NCBI GenBank assembly: GCA_034509495.1
Contig: JAVGWO010000026.1
Coordinates: 663,409 to 727,408 of the forward strand
Reading direction: 5' to 3'
Source of the DNA: Acestrorhynchus altus
Lineage: Eukaryota > Chordata > Actinopteri > Characiformes > Acestrorhynchidae
DNA length: 64,000 nt
The translations under genes and the position numbers were made by a program. The notes below the pieces were generated by a model. The model searched no databases and was not told where the DNA came from. It saw only the letters and a list, made by a program, of their open reading frames with translations. This document shows positions 10,631-23,339 of the stretch, one piece after another; position 1 is the stretch's first letter; the number at the start of each line of letters is the position of its first letter.

Positions 10631-11897
10631 GAATCTTGGGTTCTATGAGTTAAATTGTGGACATCATTGTGGTTAGTGTAAAGGATTTGTCATTTTACAT
10701 TGGGTAGGTTCATGACATATAGACATAGAAATTGTCATGTTTCTGATTGCATTAATACCTCAAACCATTCAACCTCAATAACTACATAATTTAGAAGTTA
10801 GGACTAAAATAGTGTGTACTGTATAATCTATACAGTGTATAATTTGGACTCATACACCTGATTGGTGTACTGCTTTAGGTGTTATCATCACAGTGAGCAG
10901 TGATGTTCTCCCTAAATCTGCCAGCAAAATTGGAAGACAGCTGCATGACACAGGACTACATGCAGGAAAATGCCCTTAGCACCATGTCAGCATTGCCAAA
11001 AAATGCAATGATGTCATGCCAGACTGTCATAAAGTCACTTAGAATGGCAGGGGATCCCTGATTAAAAATGTGTGAGATGCCTTTGGATGCAAAATCAATG
11101 CTACACCTATACTGCAAAATTTGCAGGAACTACTAGAATGTGAGATGCATGGGATGGATTATGGCAGGACACCATTAGGAATCTATACCACACCATGCTG
11201 AGAGGTCTGGTATGTTGCTTCTGAATAGCATTGCAATCAGTAACTTCCCTAGTAGGTAAAACATCCTTAAATGTAGTAGTAAAAACATCCTTAATTGTTA
11301 ATGTAAGTTAATCAGATTTGTAGTACTAGTGGATGTATTCATTCATTATGAAATTCTGATGTGAGTGATCAAATGCCAGATATTATTATTGTGTATAGAC
11401 GACCTGCGAGAATTTGTGCTGTTACAGATGTTTGTTCTTCTCCGTGGATCCATCAAGCTGAAAAACCTACAAATTTTTGGTTCCCACTAAGAAGGAACTT
11501 TTCAGGTTCCGGAAATTATTTATGTTGTTGAAAATGTGCGAATGATTCAAACTCAGGTTCACAAAGCAGAACGGGACCCATGCTGCATAGTTGGAAAAGG
11601 ACCCAAAAAGTGACAGAGCATGTCTAGTATCCTGGAACTCTTCTTCAACACTTCTTATTTCACACCAGATGTGACACATGTATCATTGGGCACCAGCAGT
11701 TTCTGTTTCTGCTCATATAGACAAAACATGAAAATAATTTTTGAATTAGCTGCTTACATCGCTATCATTTCATCGCTATCTACATGTTTAGATGATCTTA
11801 ACTAGCTAGCATTTTGTCAGATGGCAAGTAGCTTTTGAAGAATACAAATAAAAGCACTGCATTTTCAGTTTTAGTCTATAAAGCTTCTGTGCTAAAT
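10631..11897. other. Unassigned sequence
   Basis: No gene recognised. The part at 11480-11540 (TTCCCACTAAGAAGGAACTTT, then CAGGTTCCGGAAA) has short inverted GGAAC/GTTCC motifs that could belong to a small DNA transposon, not resolved. Confidence 0.35.
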
Positions 11898-12438
11898 CAT
11901 TTCTCAAAATGGTTCTGGAGGCAGCTCTGCTTCTGAGGCAGAATAAGCACAATTGGTTCAGAGAATAATCAGTTAATATAACTAGTAGGCAGAGCTTTGT
12001 TCCATCACATAGAGTATCATAATGTTTTCATATAACAGTGTCACACTGAGAGACATGTCATAAATTAAAGTATGTAACTCCGCTTTAATGCTCATGTTCA
12101 ATAGCTAAGGTAGCATTCATGGTGTTTTTTTTCCATGCATCATTTCTCAGAAAGCCAGGTAACAAGCAACCAAATCCTGCTGTAGAGGCTAGCTGGCTAA
12201 TTCCCCATTTAGTTTTCTGAGAAACCAACACCAAAATAGATTATGTATTATGTTTGAAAACAAACATCAAAATCTTAAAGTGAATTATATACCTTCCATC
12301 CACTCATAAAACTCTGAGGAACAGATGCAGATTTCTACAGCTCTATCTACTGGTTATTTTAATTGGTTATTTTCTGAACTAATTGCATTTGTTCTGCCTC
12401 AGAGTTGGAGCTGCCTCCAGAACAGTTTTGAGTACATG
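11898..12438. mobile_element. Foldback element / MITE with arms of about 100 bp
   Basis: Two long imperfect inverted arms. Left arm about 11898-12000: CTCAAAATGGTTCTGGAGGC, then AGCTC, CTGAGGCAGAATAAGC, AATTGGTTCAGAGAATAA and ACTAGTAGGCAGAGCTTT. The right arm (about 12335-12438), read on the minus strand, has the same blocks in order: CTCAAAACTGTTCTGGAGGC, CTGAGGCAGAACAAATGC, AATTAGTTCAGAAAATAA and ACCAGTAGATAGAGCTGT. The interior of about 335 bp has no open frame. This is the structure of a non-autonomous DNA transposon or foldback element. The superfamily is not assigned because clean terminal nucleotides and target duplication could not be fixed. Confidence 0.82.
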
Positions 12439-12759
12439 AGCATCTAGAAACTGCTAAAATGCTGTGCACTGCATGCACCAGCAATAGACCAACATGATAT
12501 TTTTGTATGCTAGTGGGGTTTTGTGCCTCATCTCATGTGAAATGGGCTTGAGCTACTAATTTTATTCTGTTTTTTATTCCATATCATTCCATTGGTTCAG
12601 CATCTGGACTAATTTTCTGTTGTTCAAACCTCTCACTCACAAGTTTTAAACTTTTTTTTTATTTTAACCCAAATCAATCCAAAAAAGGAAAAATTAGCAT
12701 ATCCAAATTACGTTATTGAGACAAGAATACCTTTACTTGAGTATGGCTTTGGGCTACTC

Positions 12760-12763
<4 letters not shown>
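12439..12763. other. Unassigned sequence
   Basis: No feature recognised. Confidence 0.4.

Positions 12764-12834
<71 letters not shown>
12764..12834. repeat. (TG)n microsatellite
   Basis: About 35 uninterrupted TG units on the plus strand. Confidence 0.98.
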
Positions 12835-12837
<3 letters not shown>

Positions 12838-13360
12838 TACCACAGTGGGGCTTCTGTGTGTGTGAGTTGGTCAGAAGGTTCTGAGATTTATTACAGTTAA
12901 CACTGATGAAGGTGATTATTATGATACGTCCAGTTCACTGCCAGAGAGAAGAAGTAGAGTTTGTCAGTGGGCCACCCACACCCACCAAGAGATTTTATTA
13001 CCGAGTGCCATAAACACACACTCATACACATAGGGGTGAGCGAGCGGGAACTGCTCAGCCCTGATGGGATTGGCTGAGGACAGGCAGAAATGTCATAATT
13101 ATTATGAATTATTGCAGCTTGATTGTTATGAGTTCTGCGTGGCTGGAGAGTAACACTGGCCCTGTGTGCTGCTATAGAAACATTTTTCTTCTGCACTTTC
13201 ATTTAGTTACACATGAACACACATACACACACGGATGTGGTTGTGCATTTCACACTCACACACTTCTACATGGGCAAACAAACACATATGATTTCTTGAC
13301 CCTGTCACACCCACATCCTGTGTGTAAAATCTAAATACATATAAAAAATGTTCCTACACA
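12835..13360. other. Unassigned sequence
   Basis: Moderately CA-rich at 13210-13330. No gene recognised. Confidence 0.4.
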
Positions 13361-13390
13361 TACACACACACACAGACACACACACACACA
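13361..13390. repeat. Short interrupted (CA)n
   Basis: About 14 CA units with one CAGACA interruption. It is the only notable CA-on-plus run in the window. Confidence 0.9.
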
Positions 13391-13573
13391 AATCATAAAT
13401 CGGTTAGGCCTAGAAGTGGATTGATGAAATCTCTCCATTGCATTTGTGTGGCTGAGGTCTACCAAAGCACTTTTCACACTTTTTGCATTTTAACACTCCA
13501 AACAGCAGAACACACAGGTTTATTTTCATACAATATCAGGATGTGAGGTCATACATACATCCCATTAACATAG

Positions 13574-13712
13574 AACAGGGGTAGGCAACCCTGGTCCTGG
13601 AGTGTCGGCTTCCCGCACAGTTTACTGATATCCCTGCTCTAACAGACCAAGTAAACATGCCAATTAAAAGTGAGCTGAATCAGGTGTGCTTCAGTAGGAG
13701 GACCACAAAGCT
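13574..13712 (+). mobile_element. Short dispersed MITE-like repeat
   Basis: Matches a very common fish short repeat by its opening GGTAGGCAACCCTGGTCCTG, then TTTACTGATATCCCTGCTCT, and its later GAATCAGGTGTGCTTCAGTA block. Full-length members usually have an inverted copy of the opening block at the far end; it is absent here, so this is a half element. Confidence 0.6.
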
Positions 13713-13739
13713 TGGTTTGTGGAATAATACTTTTTTTCA

Positions 13740-13855
13740 AATCCTTTACAACAAATATCTGCATCACTTTGGTGATGCATGTAGGCAATCAGTAACTGAA
13801 GCCCAGGTTGCTCTGATAATGGCCTTCAGCTCATGTGTAATCCTTGGTAAGGGTG
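13740..13855 (-). pseudogene. Tc1-like transposase C-terminal fragment
   Basis: The plus-strand blocks GAAGCCCAGGTTGCTCTGAT and GGCCTTCAGCTCATG are the antisense of a Tc1-family transposase C-terminus. The minus strand reads HELKAIIRATWASV, the usual stretch shortly before the transposase stop. The rest of the gene is missing. It appears to come from the same family as the TA-flanked MITE at 35924-36291. Confidence 0.55.
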
Positions 13856-15244
13856 CAGTTTTAGCATGGATGGAGGTGACAGGTCACCACTATCAATATT
13901 CATACCAGTATCAATGTTCATCTTTGAAGTCGTTACGTATACTGAACTAGACACAGTATACTTTTTAAATAGTTATTTATTCAAATTCAGAATTAAATAT
14001 TCTTACCTTTCCCTACATCATTCCAAACAACACTTCACATAATCCAGATCATATGACTCCAGTTTTGCCATTTACACAGCACTACTAAGTGGATCTGTCT
14101 TGTTGTACTGACTTACCATGTATGACCTTTTTGTCTTTTTGACTCCCTTTGGATTTACTGATTGTTTGGTTCTGAACGTTATTATTATTATATTATTATT
14201 ATTTTGTTGTAGTTTTCTCACAAAGTGCTATATTTTTTTCTGGATCTCTTTTAGGGTGTAAATTTGTATATAGTCAGAGATGGCAGGATGGGAATCAAAT
14301 TCCATTTGCTGGAAGTCAGCCAGTGTGAAGGGGTGGCAGGGGAGCCTGTGGTGAGCCTCTGAAGGCGTGATCCATCATAAAATCAGAAAAACAAGTTATA
14401 ACTATTTTAGTGTCTGTCTTTATCCTTTGTTTTGTATGTTCTTCATCTTTTTTTTATTTCTGTAAAACTGGGCAGCATTTTTGGGCAGCATATTTGTACT
14501 CCTGAGATAAGGACTATCCTGTTTGGAAGGCAGCATATGCTGTTTAACCAGGCAGCGGCCTTATTCTGGCTGAATTTTGAAGGTATCAGGATGTGTTTCT
14601 TTATCACTGAATCCCGTCATGTAGTTCACCCGCTCACTGTTCCAGTGAACAGATTTTATAAACATAGCAGATGGAGTTGCAGTGGAGAGGAGAAATGTAA
14701 ATAGATTTATGTAATTTTTTTCCAGTTATCTTTGGTATATGTGGCCTGTTGCCTCTTACATTAATCAACTTTGTATATTTTAGATGGATTTAAGATGTTT
14801 AAGTGGCATGTATTTCATTTTCTAAGAAAATCCTGAGGCTCTGCTGAAGCTATTGTTGGAATGCTAGAAGAATGTGCCTAATTGGTCATCTTATATTAAA
14901 GATTTAGCTGAATGACTATTACAATTTGTGACAGATTATTTTGATCCCAGGGAGGAAGCTTCTCTTCACTCAGTCTAGCAATCAAGGCACAAAAATCGCT
15001 GCTATTGTAGAGTTTAATAATTCTAAAATAAATAAAGATTACTCATCTTGCTTGTCTTTTTATCGTGCTTATTGTAGTATTACATTAGAGCTTCTGGGTA
15101 TTGTAAAGACAGATTTATGAACCACTAGAAATGTTTTAAAACAACTAAAGTGTAAAAGTTTCTTCAAAAAGGATTTGCTGAATATGTAAGTAAATGTTCT
15201 ATTTTAGGGGTTAATGTATCAAAATCTAGTACTAGTTAATAGTT

Positions 15245-15248
<4 letters not shown>
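13856..15248. other. Unassigned sequence
   Basis: AT-rich, with a short ATT/TTA array near 14180-14205. No gene or recognised repeat. Confidence 0.4.
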
Positions 15249-15329
<81 letters not shown>

Positions 15330-15450
15330 TACACTTCAGTGGACTGTCCATAGGGTATCCCTGCCTTGCACTCGATGACTCCAGGTGGGTTCCGGATCCA
15401 CCGTGACCCTATTCAGGATGAAGCAGATAAGAGAATGATGGACTGACTAA
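15249..15450 (+). mobile_element. SINE 3' half with expanded internal (TG)n, family C
   Basis: A pure TG array (15249-15328) is followed without a break by a fish SINE 3' half: GGTATCCCTGCCTTGCACTC (near 15354), ATGACTCCAGGTGGGTTCCG, the CACCGTGACCCTATTCAGGA block, and a GATAAGAGAATGATGGA end. In this family a GTGTGTGT run sits just before this block, so the microsatellite is probably an expansion inside the SINE. The tRNA-like head is not present upstream. Confidence 0.75.
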
Positions 15451-15829
15451 CTGACATTTTGTTATGCCCATGTGAATATCTGATAAGAACAATGGAAAAT
15501 ATGCAATGAATGTTAATATACATGATAAATGTGTCTATATATTATTTTGTTTATTATTTTAATTTCCAATTTTGCTTTCTATAGTATTATTCTGAAAGAA
15601 GACCGGGGCCTCAGTGGTAACAAAGAAATAATTGTTAAGAACAATTTTTCTGTTCTTTTTCCTGCCTTCATGGCCTTCCTCCTCATTCTGTCTTTCCATT
15701 TCCCTCTCTCGTTTGGAGAGCAGCGGTGGTGTCAGCAGACTACACACGTTTCAAACAGCTGTGCAAACAGGTTCGGGAAGGAGAGTAAAAAGGGGAAAGA
15801 ACAATCTTTCAGGGAGGGTAAGGAAGGGA

Positions 15830-15830
<1 letters not shown>
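15451..15830. other. Unassigned sequence
   Basis: No feature recognised, apart from a pyrimidine-rich tract near 15655-15715. Confidence 0.4.

Positions 15831-15922
<92 letters not shown>
15831..15922. repeat. (TG)n microsatellite
   Basis: About 45 TG units on the plus strand with one TATG interruption near 15885. Confidence 0.98.
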
Positions 15923-15925
<3 letters not shown>

Positions 15926-16637
15926 GTGTCATGATTCGCACTTGTGCTTGATGGCGCAAAGGAACATTAAAAGCAAAGTGTCCATAATACACCCATGCTG
16001 CTCCAAGACGGCCACCTCAGCCGGGGCAGTCACAACACACATCGTTCAGACGCAGCAGAAACCTTTTGCTGTCAGTGACAAACTGCCCTTCAGCTGCAGC
16101 TCACAGAGTTGTTCTAGGAACATGCAGTTTATGTCTCATTTTGGACTTCCTGTTTAGTAAGGGTCCCATAGTGGAGAAATGAATCATTTTCACATGCTGA
16201 GGATAAACAGCTGAAATTTAGTCAGAGCATAGTAACAGCACCCACAGTGTCCATTGGTATGTTTTGGAATGGGTCAAGCACAAAAAGATGATTGGTGGCT
16301 GTTTGAAGGGAATGATAGCTGATGTGAAAGGGATCAGCACCTTGGAGAGCGCTCTAGTTTTTGTCTTGGAGTGTGACCTTGGAGACTTATTTCGCTGCCT
16401 CACATAGGGAGCACTGCAAAAATGGATCCCCTACTCAATTAATACATATCAACTGAACATCAATTTACATTGATGAATCTGTCAATGAAATGATACAAAA
16501 ATGACAAAAAAATCATATTCCATTGCCATGTATTAATGTGGTTCTTTCTTCTGTAAAGTCTTGCTTTCAAAGAAATTGAATTTCAAAGGATTTCTTATTT
16601 TGTGGTTTACAATTAGTTTTAACATTTGTTTAACATT
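15923..16637. other. Unassigned sequence
   Basis: The part at 15990-16110 is less AT-rich than its surroundings and holds several CpG. It is open in one frame but shows no recognised protein. Confidence 0.4.
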
Positions 16638-16860
16638 TTCATGATGAATGGACAAATAAATATGTTCAAACATTACAAATAGTCCAGTAGAAATAACCAG
16701 CATTGCGAATGGATCAGTACAAATTCATCAGCATTATGAACGGACTAGAATTCTCAACATGAATCCAAAACATGAATAGAAATGTTCTAATATTGTGTGA
16801 ATGGACCAATCAAAATTCACCACCATTATGAATGGACCAACAGATATGCATTACCTGTCT
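16638..16860. repeat. Minisatellite, unit about 31 bp, about 7 degenerate copies
   Basis: Successive units begin with a CATT(A/G)(T/C)GAATGGAC-like block and continue with CAGTA(G/C)AAATTCA(C/T)CAG. Clear unit starts lie near 16638, 16669, 16701, 16732, 16793 and 16826. The units differ from each other by roughly a quarter of positions, so the array is old. Confidence 0.7.
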
Positions 16861-19548
16861 ACTTTATGTTTTTGCAGAAACCATGAATCCAGTTCTCATT
16901 CTCACTCTCAGCTTTATGTAATGAAAGGTTCACAAATTATTTATTAATTTCTTTTTGTCTTAATGTTCTTTTTTATATGACTTGGACCAGGTTACCAATT
17001 TACAATTTAGAATTTTGTGTGTAAGTGTGTATGAGCCACCCTATTTGTAAGTTTATTTTTATTTCTGCACAGTGTTAAGATTGTGTTAAATGTAATACTA
17101 CATTCAAAACAGCAACAAATAAGAATCTAATTAATTTAAAGATAATGACTTTTGAAGAACATACATGCACTGCTAAACTTCCAACATTTTTTTCAATTCA
17201 GCCTTGACTTTGAAGTGTCTCCTCCTATCTTTCTGCTTTTTCCAAGCTAATGCATTATCCAACCTTTCAGCAGAACATTACATGTCCAAATTATACTGGA
17301 AAGGAAAGGGACTGAGGAGAAGCTGGCGAAGGAAAACTGAAAAAATGTGCATCGAGCTCATATTGAATAAAATATAACTGATGTCAAAAGAAGACTGTCT
17401 GATAATGTCAAACATGGTTCCAACCTATGCAAAATATTGTAATGAGATACTAATCAGATTATGTTTATTGTTGCTCTGTTCCTTCAAGAGATATGTGAAT
17501 GTTTCTTTCATTGAAACATTTAATAGATATTGAGTGTGCACTTCAGTCCACATTTCTCCAAGTATGAATTATATAACACTGCCACCAGGAAATTCTTTTT
17601 CTTGGGCTGGCCACTTGTGAACAGTTGTTGCATCACCAGTGTTACAACTCATATTCTCTAAATGATAGTCAAATGCTTATACAGGTCAACTTTATTGAAC
17701 TGGCTCAATCAGCCAGTGTTACATTTATTATCTTTTGCACATATTTGTTACTACATTTAACCATCAACACAAGCATATTTTATTCAGACATTACCAGTAC
17801 CATACAGAAAAATATGAAACCACTAGCCTTAGCAACATTATTTACTTTAACACGTTTGCTAATTATTTGAACCTCATGATTATCACAAGTTTGCTGAAAT
17901 GCTGCATGTAGTAAAGTCTGGATAAGTAGGTGGCACTACTGTGGTCTTCAGGGTTGAGTGCCATATTATTTTTGGATTGTTAATTCCAGGTCTGGCACAG
18001 TAAACCAGTTCCATTGATGGTTTACTGATTGCCCATTCTAAGATATCTGTGGTATAAGCTGTGGGATTAATAAATAAGGTAAAATAAGATCATCCTTTAT
18101 TAGTTCTGCACTAGGGAAATTCACATTCAGCAGCAAATGGATAGCAAGGTACTCAGTACAAGACATAGATAAAATATAGTATATTATATTATATACAGTA
18201 TAGTATCTACAATATTATCTTTATAAAAAAAATTTACTAACAAATTAAGAGAACATATATATAATATATTGTATATTGTTTGGACTGAGATGCCGTATTA
18301 GATGCAGTATTAACTTCTTATGCTCTGTAACCTTTACACCCTAAAGACAACTAAATGGTTATTACATGCAAAGCATGCAAACTGGCTGAGGTGTTTCTAA
18401 GTTATACCAGTAGGAAAAAAAACTACCACAGAGTTTAAGGGGTGAGTTAAGAAAACAGTGGGCCAAAGTAAAAGGTCTGAGCCAGGTGATCTCTAGTGTC
18501 AAAAACAGCTGTGTAATATAAGTACAGAGACAGACGAGTTGAGGGTCAGGCATTACACTCTTAAAAATAAATTGTTCTTGGCTAGGACACCAGGTTCTGG
18601 GAAAATTCTCACACTCACATCTCCTTTACAGATATTACTTGTAAAAAAGAAAGAAAAAAAAAACAATAATTCAAAGATTCTTCAGAAAGTGAAAAGTGTT
18701 CTTGTGGTATTGCTCCTAAAAAGTCCCTTTTTTTATAAGTGTAAGGAATGTTGCATTATTGACAGATTGGGAATATCCTGAATCCATCATTCTTTTAAGT
18801 CACCATGTAATCTGACCGCTCAAAGGGACTACCAGCAGGGTCAATCCACAAGAGCTAAATTAGATAGCCATGTTCTGAGATTGCATATCCCTCTCAGTTT
18901 ACATCCCTCATGTCCAGAGCCAGCAGTAATCATGTTACCTCTTAATTCTGCCTCCCTCCATCATGTTCACTCTGTCCTTTCTTCCCAGCTGCAGAATCTT
19001 TCCCTCCAACTCAACAAAAATCCACAAAATTTATCCAAGCCCTCTTGATGTTGCATTCCTCCCAACTATCGAGGGGCTTCATCTTGCCATATCCACCAGT
19101 TAACTTTATATTGACATTTTTCTTAAATGACATCAATGGAGAGGTACTGGGAGATATTATAGGAGAGTCTGAATGAAGAGTCAAATCCAATAAGCTTATG
19201 TTATTTAAATACGTGTTCAACTTTTTGTAGGTGCGATTGGTTTATTGGCTTATAACCACCTTCCAAGCTCCAAGAACTACTGTGGTCTTCAATCCCCTGC
19301 AATATAATTCCCAAGAAAATGAAATAAAACTCCATTTGTTTGCTTTATTAGTGTTTTTATGTCTTTGAAGTGTTGCTCAGAGGACATTCCAAGGCACACA
19401 GTGAAAGACACTGTTCCAAACTGTGGGTGAGAGAGAATGTCAGAAAGTTCCTGGATGGAGAGGTTTAGATGTCAGATATAAGTGTAGAACATGGACAAAA
19501 TGATTATTTCATTTATAACAGCTTAAGCATTCTTTTGATGTTTTTGTC
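16861..19548. other. Unassigned AT-rich sequence
   Basis: 2.7 kb with no recognised gene or element. A TATA-rich patch lies at 18176-18275 and an A-rich run at 18647-18665. Confidence 0.4.
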
Positions 19549-19733
19549 ATTAGCTCCCAGCACTGGGGTCTTGGGTTTGAGGTCCTATCTTGGTGGAGTT
19601 TCCATGTTTTCCCTGTGTCTGTGTAGGTTTCCCCCACATTCCAAAAATATGGATATATAGTGAATTCTAAATTCCCCTGGTGTATGAATGAGTGTGTATA
19701 TATGTGAGTGAATGTATTTTGTCTGTATGCCTC
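19549..19733 (+). mobile_element. tRNA-derived SINE, family C
   Basis: A B-box-like GGGTTTGAGGTCC (near 19572) is followed by the family body: GGTGGAGTTTCCATGTTTTC, then CTGTGTAGGTTTCCCCCACA, TTCCAAAAATATGGA and AATTCCCCTGGTGTATGAAT (to about 19690). The 3' end abuts the TCAAG array at 19736. The head upstream of the B box is poorly preserved. Confidence 0.7.
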
Positions 19734-19735
19734 TA

Positions 19736-20345
19736 GTCAAGTCAAGTCAAGTCAAGGATTTTTATTGTCATTACATCTGAGTACAGGTACACAGTGTAAC
19801 GAAATTACGTTCCTCCGGAACCAAGGTGCAAAATGGAGCAGCAAAACAATAGTACATCATAAAGTGCAAACACTACAATAAATACAATAAATACAGTAAA
19901 CAAGAGACAGTTTGACAGACAGGACAGGACAGTGCAATACCGAACGGTATAATGAAATAAAGTGTTCATGGTGAGGATAAGGTGTGGAGATATGTAACAT
20001 ACTGTAACGTATAGATGTACATGATAACAGCAGTTACTGCGGTAGAAAGTTTATAGTTCTGAGTTCTGAATGAGCAGCAAATATTGCTGATAAGGATGGG
20101 GATGACCCAGTCCCTGTGTGCTGAGTGTGTGTGTGTAGAGTGCTGGGTGGGTACAGTCCAGTCTTAGTGTTTGGTATGGTCTTTGTGTGGGTGAGGAGTG
20201 GTGTGGGGTTCAGTTCTGTTCAGTCCCTGTGTGAATCTGGGTGTGAGGAGTGGTGCGGAGGGGGTTTAAGCTCAGTCTCTGTATGTTGAGGAGTCTGACT
20301 GCCTGTCAGTCTCACTCTGAGTAGAGTTCTCCGCACATCAGCTGG
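19736..20345 (-). mobile_element. LINE 3'-UTR-like repeat with (TCAAG)n tail
   Basis: Starts on the plus strand with about four TCAAG units, then TTTTTATTGTCATTACATCT, GTACAGGTACACAGTGTAAC, GAAATTACGTTCCTCCGGAA and a CAGTGCAATACCGAACGG block. Further on come repeated GTGAGGAGTGGTG and CAGTCCCTGTGTG blocks (20195-20260) and GGAGTCTGACTGCCTG (near 20288). This is a very common fish LINE 3' segment. The pentanucleotide array marks the 3' tail, so the element points to the left and only its 3' untranslated part is present. The clade was not assigned. Confidence 0.65.
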
Positions 20346-21135
20346 GGACAGGCGCAGTACCTGGTCGTTTGGAGGTGGTGTGGTCTTCCTTGCTGCTGTG
20401 CAGTTCTGTACTTCAAACCTTGCGTAGAAGGTGTAGTGTTTGATGCAGTCATGCAAATGGATGGTTGTTTCTGGCAGATAAAGTGGGCAGGAGCACACAT
20501 ATATGGAAAAATCTTGCAAATTAATAAAATGTATATAAAAAGTGATAATAATTATGCAATAATTAATGTGCATATATAACATAAGGAAACAGCTGTGGAA
20601 AATGGTCAAACAAAAACACCAGAATTGCAAGTCTGACATATGGCAGTCATTTTAGCAGTAACTGATGCAGATGGAAATCAGAAACCATCTTATAGGATAG
20701 GTATTAGTTAAATATGCTTTATTAATTATATTTGTTACTATGCAGCATTTTTATTTAGAGAATTCTCATAAAGTTCTTGTTAGCCTATAGGATGCATCTT
20801 CATTTGTAATGATATGTTTTATATGCATCTTTTAATGCATCAGCTGCTAAAAACAAACAAGCACAACAGAGCAGTCAGCAGCCACCAATTTTGCCAGAAT
20901 TTACTGAGTCTGTGTCATCATCTGTGGGTGAGAGGATGCATTTATTTCTCTTTGACTGCCTCAGTACTCTGGTGAATCTTGTCCATACCTGACTACTGTA
21001 CTGCTATGACTATCCTGTTACAGAGTCTACACCTACATAGCAAACTAATTTGTACTATTTGACTTGCACTAACTTTTTGCATTCTGTAAACCTCTAGTAA
21101 CATGAAAACAGATCAATTACCGACATTCCATCAAC
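20346..21135. other. Unassigned sequence
   Basis: No feature recognised. The first 100 bases could still belong to the LINE 3' segment. Confidence 0.35.
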
Positions 21136-21255
21136 TGTTTTAATTTGCTGTCTTGACATGTATTGGAGGAGGCGCATGCTTGTCTTCATGCTCCTAGTGT
21201 TGGGAGCACCATGTGTGATGGGGAGAATTGAGTAATTGGCAGTGGAAGGAAAAAA
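21136..21255 (+). mobile_element. SINE 3' part, family B
   Basis: Carries the family 3' blocks GACATGTATTGGAGGAGGCG, CATGCTTGTCTTCATGCTCC, GTGTTGGGAGCACCATGTGT, GATGGGGAGAATTGAG and TAATTGGCAGTGGAAGGAAA, followed by an A-rich tail (21250-21262). The tRNA head is missing. A longer copy lacking this block lies at 54790-55145. Confidence 0.7.
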
Positions 21256-23339
21256 TAAAAAACAATTCATATAGTATAATAACACAGATATAAAACAATT
21301 CAGGCTTTACATTAATTATGAGTAACACAATAAATGTGATCAAAACCTCATTTTTAATTCCAGGAGCAATGCAAGGAAGGTATTCTATAGGAGTTTTTCC
21401 CCACTTTCTTCACTGTCTTCCAAAACAACATGATTGACAAAACCTTTTCTCATATAATATGTAATCAGGTCAAAGGTTTGGCATTTCTGAAGTTGAGCAG
21501 GGTCAGAAAGCTTATAATAAGCTTAAGATAAGGCACTCTGTGTTCTCCAGCATAATCACGCCATCTCCAGGCCCTGCGGAGCTGCTTGCTGAAGCTACTT
21601 CCTGTGCTAGGGATCAGCAATGACATTAATCCTGCCCTGGGCATCCCTGACCTGTCCTAGAGTGCATTAGTATGAGCTTCTTCCCCCATACATGTCCCTT
21701 CATTTCCTCCATACTGTATTACACCCACTCTCACTGGGACTGTGGATTCATGTGTACTCTCATAAGTTCTGATTTCATGAATTGTAATGTTTGGAATATT
21801 TCTTTGCTAGAAAAGTATTGGGAGACAGTGACCATGAGGGCATGCTTTTGGTCCTAATACAATGTGTATTCACTCGCTAATGTCTCATGATCCAAAACGT
21901 TTTGACTATCTACCTAATATGCAGTTGTTTCTCACTGTGTGGCCAACTTGTAGTGCTTGCTTGTCCATTGTGGGGATTCTATACAAACTCTGAAGGAGCT
22001 CTGTTGTGTCTACTTTTTCTTTCTGAAAAAGCCACCATCACTGAGATACATCTTTGCCATGAAGAAGTGTATGTAGATGGCACACATTAAGCTTAATTTT
22101 TTTGGGATAAATGTTTTGTTGGAACATCCAATCTTCTTATATTTGCATAGAAAGCATATAGGGTGGTCTGGCTCTGACTGTCCCAGACAAAGAGCAGTTT
22201 GAAGAAGTCATTAAAAGCTCAATATTACCATGCCATTCATGTCCCTGATGAGTGAATGTAAGCTTCTGACCACAACCAGACTTTATTGTACTTCATCTTA
22301 TTTTCCTAAGTAAAATCTGTGGCCACACAGCATCTATGTCTTACATATTCCAGCACAGTTCATCTGTCCTTTTCAGGCATTAGCAAATAGACAAAGGGAC
22401 CCCTATGTAAAGCATCTGTGTGCGTGTGTCATGTGTATATGCATGTACACAATACATGTTTTCATACATGCTAATTTCCATTTGGAAGAGATTTTCCAGG
22501 CACGCCTGCAAAATTGAAATTGAAACTAAATCCTACTGGGCTAAGACATGTTCACTCCATGTGCTCAGCTTTTCTGGAGTATTTGAAAGGTCTCTCTCTA
22601 TATGACTTTAGAGATTCTCTCCAGTGATATGATATGAAATGTCAAGGCATTTCTATACAAAGAATATGTTTTATATGAAATAATCAGTTTGGATATGTAT
22701 TCCATTGTAGATATGAGTGAACTTCACTGTAAATTCAACATCTGAGTAGCAAACACAGAATAGATTTAATACTTATATACACAGTTCATTTATATGTGTA
22801 TGTGCTGGGAAGGTTGTACATGGAAAAGCTAAGCACTTTTACAACAAGACTATTGTTTAAACTCAGCATATTCTTATGTAAGCATGTTGCAGTTTCTAAA
22901 GTATATAGATCACAACTCTTACCATGTTCGTTTCTAATCAAGAAAGCATGCTGTTGTGGATGTTCTGATGTTCTTTTTTCAATGACACACACTTTTCACA
23001 CAATGACACACATTTTCCACCAACCAGCTTGCAGGGAATGACACAGCATAGCATGCAATATATACTGGATAACAGCTTAAAAAAAAAAAAAGACAGTAAC
23101 TTTGAAATTAAAAGTATTACCATTGAATTATGAAGTTAAACTAGAACTGCTGCATTGTGAGCTGACAGCTAGACACCTCTCTCTGAAAAAAGTATGCAGG
23201 GTGTAATCATTTTCTTACTAACCCAGATAGCAGATACACTTGGACAAAATCTGGGTCACTTTTGGCACTTATGGCTCAGATGTGGCCCAAACATTCATTG
23301 CTCCCTAGGAATAGTATTAATCATAATAACTTGTAAGCT
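21256..23339. other. Unassigned sequence
   Basis: 2.1 kb with no recognised gene. A short A-run lies near 23078-23091. The AGATACACTTGGACAAAATC stretch near 23230 recalls a common fish repeat but is too short to call. Confidence 0.4.
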
